From Haemaphysalis longicornis (Eukaryota; Arthropoda; Arachnida; Ixodida; Ixodidae), in assembly GCA_013339765.2 (NCBI GenBank), contig CM023449.1, forward strand, positions 220,725,555 through 220,789,554: DNA of 64,000 nt, given 5' to 3'. Of this stretch, positions 62,301-64,000 are shown one piece after another; the stretch's first letter is position 1; the number at the start of each line of letters is the position of its first letter. A program made the translations under genes and the position numbers. The notes under the pieces were generated by a model that searched no databases, was not told the origin of the DNA, and saw only the letters and a program-made list of their open reading frames with translations.

Positions 62301-63169
62301 TGTTCTGAATCAACTCACCCAAACACCCTGCCGAGCTTCTTGTAGTGCTTTTGGTCCTCCAAGTGATCCGGCTAGAAAAAAAAAAAACAAAATTTCATGT
62401 ACCGTTCTGACCGAGTGTGGTTGACTTTCCTTGTAAACTCAGCTTTGGCTGTTATAAATAATCAATCACATTCAGCATACAAATAATCAGCATACATTTT
62501 GAGGACACTAGACGTATCAGCCTCTTTTGAATACTTCGAAACTTCATGGTTGTATGATAGTCCTTCGTTGACATCCCTGTTTCCATTCTCGTTAATGATG
62601 AAAGAACACACAACTTTTTTGACATTAGTATCTAAACCTGTTAAACTTCTGCCATGGACCATGATGTATAGATACATTTTCTTATTGTAACTTTCATTTC
62701 AAAATAAGGTTAATGGTTAACGGTGAAGGCAGCTGTAGCTGGCGTTTTCCGCTTCTACTTATTTCCATGGCAACGGGGCCAGCGTTCCGAAGGCTCACCG
62801 CGCGCTGTCTCCACTTTCGTTCCCTGCTCGTCTGCTTCTCGCTCTGTTGAGAGAGCAATGCAAAAATTTTCCCTACATTTTTCCCCTATTCCCCAAGCAA
62901 CAAAAATACCCACGATGCCCGCTGCTCGCTGTCGGGGACTCAGCCGAAAGCAGCTAAATTCTTGCAATTTCCGGTGAGCTTACCGCCCACGCTTGGCAAA
63001 CCACGCTCAGTGATAGCTATGCACGTTGCTCGACACCCTCCAACCCAGAGGGCTAAACTTGGCGCTGCTCACCTTTGTTAACCGGCGCATGATGGGACCG
63101 AAAAACAAGAAAAACGGCTCGTGGGGGACGTTCTGCTTCTTCCAGTAGTTCCTGTTTCTAGCTGCGTAC
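32368..63169 (-). CDS. Cytochrome P450, CYP3 clan, 12 coding exons (first and last exon not included)
   Basis: Gene span on the minus strand. P450s of this clan are ER-anchored haem monooxygenases that oxidise xenobiotics or lipids with electrons from P450 reductase. The exons at 63,073; 62,319; 62,133; 55,518; 53,719; 48,568 (or the duplicate at 47,559); 45,631; 42,993; 40,262; 38,495; 36,542 and 32,368 (left edges) join in compatible phases and give about 470 residues. The usual 500-520 are reached with the missing anchor exon (beyond 63,169, phase 2 acceptor) and a last exon of about 25 residues that I could not find. Exon 5 is one base short, so as written the frame breaks. Otherwise all conserved motifs are intact. 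Introns range from about 0.1 to 6.5 kb and are full of transposons. The clan is assigned from motifs; the exact family number is not attempted. Confidence 0.9.
33457..33775 (-). repeat. Dispersed repeat family A, copy 1
   Basis: Minus-strand copy of the repeats at 44,920 and 63,545. In sense orientation: GGGGAGGGGCGAAGCATGCA, CTTGGCGCCTTGGCG, GAGATGAAACCGTTG, CGAGGCGTAAA, TTTTTAGTACGCGTTA-like, GACTACATGAGACGA, a CGA-rich run, then GCCCCCAAGGGGCTTCGC. Confidence 0.85.
34014..34300 (+). repeat. Repeat-like block inside the inverted repeat
   Basis: Starts TTTAAAGGGGCCCTGCAACA then CTTTTTTAAGC, a phrase I associate with abundant tick repeats (recollection, not verified). The end is not defined. 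No coding. Confidence 0.35.
35040..35462 (+). other. Possible LTR-like or repeat segment
   Basis: GC-rich at first with GCCAATGG..TAT.AGGC words recurring irregularly (35,097, 35,138, 35,190, 35,224). It ends with AAAATAAACTTGTAGTCG, a poly(A)-signal-like R-end. No terminal repeats were found. Tentative. Confidence 0.25.
35480..36360. other. Intron sequence, nothing firmly recognised
   Basis: Open frames at 35,573-35,944 (plus) and 35,760-35,482 (minus) have no motif I recognise. A CCATTCC/ATTCCATT word cluster lies at 36,045-36,100. Confidence 0.4.
36542..36685 (-). CDS. P450 exon 11: after K-helix to PERF-type motif
   Basis: Acceptor CACAG|G, phase 2. 47 codons plus two bases: VERTAIVDYQLGDTTIRLPK, then GTAIIVPVYAMHRDADFFPN, then PDTFDPE-R. 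This is the beta-1 / K' region, with the conserved HRD of the segment before the meander and the FDPERF motif split across the intron. Donor AAAG|GTGAGA, near the consensus. Confidence 0.95.
37285..37338. repeat. 54-nt near-perfect hairpin
   Basis: The arms ATTAAAAAATATGGTTTGCG and CGCGAACCATATTTTTTAAT (plus GTGC/GCAC at the loop side) pair over about 23 bp with a single mismatch, leaving a loop of about 8 bases. It lies in the intron between exons 10 and 11. It could be a tiny foldback, the core of a MITE or an RNA hairpin. Confidence 0.85.
37590..37930 (+). mobile_element. LINE RNase H-like remnant
   Basis: The plus frame reads HNTALGVFTDGSVDQVTVRV then CAAFACWDLYRAY, like the start of a retrotransposon RNase H (first Asp in FTDGS). 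It is then broken by stops at about 37,724-37,740. The continuation is unclear. Confidence 0.45.
38495..38586 (-). CDS. P450 exon 10: K-helix ExxR
   Basis: Phase 0 acceptor CCGCAG|GGGGAA. 30 codons plus AG: GENPSGDVISKLPYLHCVVS then EIMRLYPPGVR. EIMR is the K-helix ExxR whose Glu and Arg stabilise the core with the PERF Arg. LYPP is the usual following turn. Donor GTCAG|GTATGC. Confidence 0.95.
38990..39700 (+). mobile_element. LINE fragment with RNase H and Cys/His tail, decayed
   Basis: RNase H blocks in different plus frames: VIYVDAAEYCTRDVMTVGTV (about 38,972-39,035), TKIIVSDSKSAVRNF (to 39,185), WTRQHTGLAGNGRANDAALG (39,268-39,330). Then DPYRLARRKYPAAHHR and the tail VWHAWVGQDRYHMLWLCPAR, where the Cys/His residues follow RNase H in I-like LINEs. 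Stops and shifts separate the blocks. Confidence 0.65.
40262..40422 (-). CDS. P450 exon 9: I-helix
   Basis: Acceptor GTTCAG|CG, one base before it being supplied by exon 8 (C|CG = Pro). 53 codons: LSEDEALAQCVQIFLAGYDS then LSTLMGCAAYELALNPNVQD then RLRKEIDECFDVH. This is the oxygen-binding I-helix. The family consensus is AGx(D/E)T(T/S). Here it reads AGYDSLS, so Ser stands where the conserved Thr that helps protonate bound oxygen is expected, and Leu in the next position. Donor CAC|GTAAGC, strong. Confidence 0.95.
41455..41645 (+). repeat. Degenerate tandem duplication, ~112-bp unit
   Basis: TTGGCCAGTTTCCCTAAGTG, GGCTTGACAAACGTGCGC and GGGGACGCTGGTGG-like words at 41,458-41,535 recur at 41,570-41,640 as TTGGCCAATCTCCTAAGTGG, TGGCTGACAAACGGCGC and GGGGACACTGGGCGG. 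Intron sequence. Confidence 0.7.
42993..43125 (-). CDS. P450 exon 8: G-helix to H-helix region
   Basis: Acceptor TTTGCAG|CGG, phase 0. 44 codons plus one base: RHEDFLQLTMDAHEGNLKAE then a variable, acidic loop ending DSQLQNAST. (R/K)xDFLQLxxDA is typical for CYP3-clan proteins just before the loop to the I-helix. Donor ACGC|GTACCT is weak, but it is the only GT that keeps phase with exon 9. Confidence 0.9.
43861..43999 (+). repeat. Diverged tandem repeat, ~106-bp spacing
   Basis: GGATTGTCACGATTAAGTCA with following ATAAATTATT at 43,861 and GGATAGTCACGATTAAGCCA with ATAAATTATT at 43,967 share flanking words. Intron sequence. Confidence 0.6.
44920..45262 (+). repeat. Dispersed repeat family A, copy 2
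   Basis: Sense copy with two tandem units of AGCGC(A/G)AGGCGTAAACGA then a T run and TAGTACGCGTTA, then GACTACATGAGACGACGATT, a CGA-rich run and the end ATGGGCTTCGCCCCTT. The hydrophobic minus frame here (VVGVSVVVVVIVVS) is a by-product of the CGA-rich run. Confidence 0.85.
45631..45746 (-). CDS. P450 exon 7: F-G region
   Basis: Acceptor CTCTGTTACAG|CA, phase 1 from exon 6 (A|CA = Thr). 38 codons: LFTDVSQALKIRPLNAAVFQ then YFKNFSLGIIKKRKEHHQ. This matches the F'-G segment of CYP3-type P450s, which lines the substrate access channel and is the most variable part. Donor CCAG|GTATGT, good. It flows directly into RHEDFLQL of exon 8. Confidence 0.9.
46260..46510 (-). mobile_element. LINE reverse transcriptase fragment (domain A)
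   Basis: On the minus strand HHFVLTINERLQVDAIFVDL then AKSFDKVPQKK. VDAIFVDLxKAFDKV is the RT palm segment with the first catalytic Asp. It is a small piece inside a P450 intron. Confidence 0.8.
47559..47704 (-). CDS. P450 exon 6, copy A (downstream duplicate)
   Basis: One base plus 48 codons plus one base: FFGNYGMDVIARCAFGTKLD then SHTDSSNEFVMNANKAFSND then LRPQLVFT. This is the D-E helix region (consensus ELFGxYxMDVI). Acceptor CACGCAG|G, donor ACAA|GTAAGA. The peptide is identical to copy B at 48,568; one codon differs silently (GCT against GCA). Because 146 bases is not a multiple of three, only one copy can be used per mRNA. In this copy an alternative acceptor at 47,735-47,736 would add ten in-frame residues. 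The P450 consensus favours the shorter form. Confidence 0.85.
48568..48713 (-). CDS. P450 exon 6, copy B (upstream duplicate)
   Basis: Same 146-bp exon as copy A, encoding the same 48 residues, with acceptor TGTCGCAG|G and donor ACAA|GTAAGA intact. It lacks 8 bases (GGGAGACA) that precede the acceptor in copy A, so the longer alternative form would be out of frame here. It follows exon 5 phase exactly (GA|G = Glu). Both copies sit in a duplicated block of about 640 bp. Which one is spliced cannot be told from sequence. Confidence 0.85.
49100..50220. other. Intron sequence, nothing firmly recognised
   Basis: A tRNA-B-box-like TTGGTCGAACCGG near 49,473 may belong to an old Pol III repeat, but no A-box is convincing. 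No coding motif. Confidence 0.35.
50223..50973. mobile_element. TIR element (~750 bp), non-autonomous
   Basis: Left end TAATACCCCTGTGAAACGTG with following CCTATTTAAGTGCACTT is inverted at the right end (AAGTGCACTTAAATAGG... CGTTTGACAGGGGTATTA). The similarity extends inward about 75 bp to CCCGAATGACA(C/T)TTT. TA flanks both termini. No transposase recognised. Confidence 0.8.
51627..51660 (+). promoter_or_regulatory. Promoter-like TATA plus initiator
   Basis: TATAAAG at 51,627 is followed 30 bases later by TTCAGTC, a match to the arthropod initiator TCAGTY. Upstream, GCGCATGCGCAA.CTCTCCTC occurs twice (51,457 and 51,579), as might activator sites. It may be the promoter of the surrounding transposon or of an inserted sequence. 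No downstream gene is evident. Confidence 0.4.
51731..51934. mobile_element. Nested 204-bp MITE
   Basis: Left arm AAAAGTAAAATTACGCCCAT then CTTTCCGCG; right arm is its inverse with two differences over 29-30 bp. A run of about 19 Cs lies at 51,857-51,875. It is inserted inside the pogo-like element, so it is younger than that element. Confidence 0.85.
52327..52530 (+). pseudogene. Pogo/Tigger transposase N-terminal HTH, frameshifted
   Basis: One frame reads AARKRKVVSSQENRTILNAV then SAGEK; after a frame change KVAASYSIPASTLSTI then HQVREKAPFR. KRK..(L/S)...K..IL.AV..GEKK..VA..Y.IP.STLSTI is the CENP-B/pogo N-terminal helix-turn-helix, which binds the transposon ends. A stop (TAA) follows near 52,530. 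The remaining transposase is absent. Confidence 0.75.
53240..53364. repeat. (TC)n/(TATC)n compound microsatellite
   Basis: TC units with an interior of TATC/TATA variants. Confidence 0.97.
53461..53705 (+). mobile_element. tRNA-derived tick SINE (Ruka-type), near full length
   Basis: Head CCACCGTGGTGGCTCAGTGG carries the Pol III A-box TGGCTCAGTGG. The B-box region is GGGTTTCGATTCCTGG, about 45 bases on. The body includes CCAGGTGGTCAAAATTAATC and GGAGCCCTCCACTACGGCGC, and the tail is (AATC)n. The name Ruka is from memory of tick SINEs. It is inserted antisense to the P450, with its tail about 13 bases from the donor of exon 5. Confidence 0.88.
53719..53806 (-). pseudogene. P450 exon 5, frameshifted by one base
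   Basis: Acceptor CTTTTTCAG|ATG, phase 0. The exon starts MTDLILECVKQ, then must change frame to read CEHLKEAAEQKKDVDMK and end GA|GTACGT, which is in phase with exon 6. The exon is 88 bases where 89 are needed. A base is missing near 53,771-53,775 (CAAACAACGTG on the minus strand). As written, the first frame stops at TGA after ...RVNI. The other two frames have stops within the first six bases, so no alternative splice phase rescues it. A SINE lies about 13 bases past the donor. Either the gene is inactivated or the assembly dropped a base. Confidence 0.85.
54200..54640 (+). mobile_element. Putative solo LTR or repeat with poly(A) signal
   Basis: GC-rich block ending with AATTCCCAAATAAACGGCTG then GGCTTCGGCAC...CTCTCTACTGTGTTCTTG, the layout of an LTR R-U5 (AATAAA followed by a G/T-rich end). 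The exact ends and any target duplication were not found. Confidence 0.4.
55011..55132. repeat. (CATA)n microsatellite
   Basis: Roughly 28 CATA/ACAT units in an AT-rich intron. Confidence 0.97.
55518..55634 (-). CDS. P450 exon 4: C-helix
   Basis: Acceptor CCGTTTAG|CCG, 39 codons, phase 0 to 0, donor AAAG|GTGAGC. Reads PIKFFDPVLDNMLGALPSEQ then WRKIRTAVSPAFTTGKLRK. WRKIR is the C-helix WxxxR whose Trp and Arg contact the haem propionate, and SPAFTTGKLRK is the usual following segment of CYP3-clan enzymes. Confidence 0.95.
55944..56533. mobile_element. Pogo/Tigger-type non-autonomous element
   Basis: Left end AGTTGAACCTCGTTATAACG, right end ATATCGAGGTTCGACTG followed by TA. Interior words TATAACAAA, TATAACGAA and TATAACCAA recur near both ends, as in Tigger-type MITEs. 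No transposase. About 590 bp. Confidence 0.8.
56853..57960. mobile_element. Pogo-type element with TTAATTCGAAC repeats, right end unclear
   Basis: TA-CAGTAAAAGCTAGTTAATT opens the element, followed by three tandem GTTAATTCGAACTC units (56,873-56,910) and many TTCGAA words to 57,065. Related words (CTAATTCGAAC, TTCTAATTAACTT) reappear inverted near 57,915-57,962, suggesting the right end. The GC-rich interior (57,180-57,720) has open frames but no recognisable transposase. Confidence 0.55.
57961..59880. other. Intron sequence, nothing firmly recognised
   Basis: Short frames only. Poly(T) run at 58,525-58,538. No P450 exon is expected here, because exons 3 and 4 join in phase. Confidence 0.45.
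59900..59974. repeat. Duplicated hairpin unit AGCGTC-n7-GACGCT
   Basis: TATCAGCGTCAGACCAAGAC then GCTGTCA occurs at 59,900-59,926 and exactly again at 59,948-59,974, 48 bases apart. Each unit folds (AGCGTC with GACGCT), and a further AGCGTC lies between them. Confidence 0.8.
60720..61220 (+). mobile_element. RTE-like LINE 3' fragment
   Basis: Plus frames give YDSCVLPHLTYEAETL, then KLRTSRRAIERTMIGVTLKD, then GHVMRRQDNRWSLRVTE, then WADEIKKLAGINWPQLAQDR and DNWRSMTEAIALQW. This is the well-known C-terminal half of endonuclease-reverse transcriptase LINEs. It is broken by stops and by an AAG microsatellite (60,949-60,972), and ends in a TGATGATGA-like tail (61,202-61,222). Confidence 0.88.
62133..62229 (-). 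CDS. P450 exon 3: A-B helix region
   Basis: Acceptor ACTTTCAG|C, the C completing Gly with the GG of exon 2. 32 codons: VYEGGKPTLMVGEPDLVKRI then LVKDFAALSDRL. GxYEGxxPTLxxxEPDLxKxILVKDF is the CYP3-clan signature after the proline-rich region. Donor CTG|GTACGT. Confidence 0.95.
62319..62371 (-). CDS. P450 exon 2b: short exon before VYEGG
   Basis: 53 bases between a T-rich acceptor (TTTCTAG|CCG) and donor TTTGG|GTGAGT: PDHLEDQKHYKKLGRVFG (the last Gly is split). KxYKKxGxxFG is typical of this part of CYP3-clan proteins. The intron separating it from exon 3 is only 89 bp. Confidence 0.92.
63073..63169 (-). CDS. P450 exon 2a: region after the membrane anchor
   Basis: Acceptor TGTCACAG|G, one base plus 32 codons: YAARNRNYWKKQNVPHEPFF then LFFGPIMRRLTK. 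WKKxxVPxEP..LxFG is the proline-rich hinge that orients the catalytic domain on the ER membrane. An in-frame TGA lies just upstream of the acceptor, so the hydrophobic anchor must come from a separate exon, which I do not see before 64,000. Donor AAAG|GTGAGC. Confidence 0.92.
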
Positions 63170-63544
63170 CTGTGACATCAGACCAAGAAGCGACGCCGGA
63201 GGACAAGCGCGATCAGAAGCCGCATGTACTCATCTCATGTATAATGTAAAGAGTAAAGTTGCATCTAAAAGGGGCTGCGCGGTCTATGTATGGGGTAGTG
63301 GTAACACCCCACGGTTTACGTTCAAGAACTTCAGGTTTAGCCATCTGTCAATCTCCAAAGGGAACGCGCTCGCCTCCGCTGTCCGTGGAGATAAGGCAGG
63401 GCTTTGTTACGCTCCGGTTCAAGATAAATGTTCGGTTATCTGAATGTTTGAAGACTGCTCAGTTCGACCTCAAGCATACATTGCACCGTAATCTCCGCGT
63501 ACGTGTGCCGCATTGTCATGTCTGAGATAAAATCCTGAGATAAA

Positions 63545-63960
63545 AATCCCGGGCCAGCTCCACTAGCGTGGAACTAGGGAGGGGCGAACCATGGAGTGTA
63601 TAAGTGTATTCTTGGCGCCTTGGTGTTATTGCCAATGGAGATGAAGCCGTTGGGGCGTAGAGATATACAGCTCTGCAGTAAAAGTATCTTGTCTTTGAAG
63701 CACGAAGCTCTCTAGCGCGAGGCGTAAACGAGTGTCCCGGTGTTTTTTAGTACGCGTTACGAAGCGCTCCAGCTCTAGGCGTAAACCAGTGACCCGGTGT
63801 TTTTTAGTACGCGTATAGTGCGAGGCGTAAACGCGTTTCTCCGTGTTTTAGTACTGTGACTACATGAGACGACGATCAAGACGACGAAGACGACGACAGG
63901 AGAGCAACCCTCCAAACCGACCAAAACCAAAAGCAACCCCCCAAACCGACTGAAAAAAAA
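63545..63960 (+). repeat. Dispersed repeat family A, copy 3
   Basis: Sense copy with three tandem units (GAGGCGTAAACGAGTG, TAGGCGTAAACCAGTG, GAGGCGTAAACGCGTT, each followed by a TTTTAGTACGCGT word), then GACTACATGAGACGACGATC and a CGA-rich run. The minus-strand hydrophobic frame (63,969-63,775) is part of this repeat and is not the missing P450 anchor. Confidence 0.85.
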
Positions 63961-64000
63961 CGGCCCCAAATTTCTGGTTTCCTGAACCAGTCGCTGGAAC

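Noticed and set aside
63775..63969. Hydrophobic minus frame considered as the missing P450 membrane anchor
   Set aside because: It is the reverse strand of repeat family A and recurs at 45,134-45,379; no donor in phase with the acceptor at 63,169.

Overview
The window looks like nuclear DNA of an arthropod, most likely a hard tick. Three things point there: CYP3-clan P450 exons with tick-like wording, a tRNA-derived SINE whose head begins CCCACCGTGGTGGCTCAGTGG-like as in ixodid genomes, and a dense mix of Ty3/gypsy, non-LTR, pogo-like and MITE-type elements with long microsatellites. The organism is an inference; no marker gene fixes the species. There is no prokaryotic or organellar gene and no CRISPR array.

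The only host protein-coding gene I can support is one cytochrome P450 (CYP3 clan) on the minus strand. Twelve coding exons run from 63,169 down to 32,368, with matching splice phases and GT-AG sites throughout. The exons carry, in order: the proline-rich region after the membrane anchor, the C-helix WRKIR, the I-helix, the K-helix ExxR, the PERF-type motif and the haem loop FGAGPRNCVG. The first exon (membrane anchor) lies beyond the right edge. I could not locate the last exon (about 25 residues) to the left of 32,368. Three oddities stand out. Exon 5 is one base short and frameshifted, with a SINE inserted about 13 bases beyond its splice donor. Exon 6 is present twice in a duplicated block of about 640 bp and encodes the same peptide both times. 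The I-helix oxygen-activation threonine is replaced by serine. The gene may therefore be a recent pseudogene, or exon 5 may hold an assembly indel.

1-32 kb, outside the located exons, is repeat-derived: a decayed Ty3/gypsy integrase with a putative LTR (1-1,464); dispersed repeats (5.6-9.3 kb), one interrupted by a 539-bp insertion; a TA-flanked TIR element (13.85-14.36 kb); a CTGT microsatellite carried inside a repeat found twice (14.7 and 28.9 kb); a 78-bp minisatellite open on both strands (16.1-16.4 kb); a 2.8-kb 5'-truncated LINE (17.9-20.8 kb); two head-to-head LINE RNase H fragments (24.2-25.9 kb); and a 156-bp tandem duplication (28.1 kb).

The P450 introns hold a 2.34-kb long inverted repeat with about 0.5-kb arms (32.6-35.0 kb), a 54-nt near-perfect hairpin (37.3 kb), further LINE fragments, a TIR element (50.2-51.0 kb), a complete-ended pogo/Tigger-like element with a decayed transposase and a nested MITE (51.2-52.85 kb), a SINE (53.5 kb), a putative solo LTR (54.2 kb) and two more pogo-type elements (55.9 and 56.9 kb).
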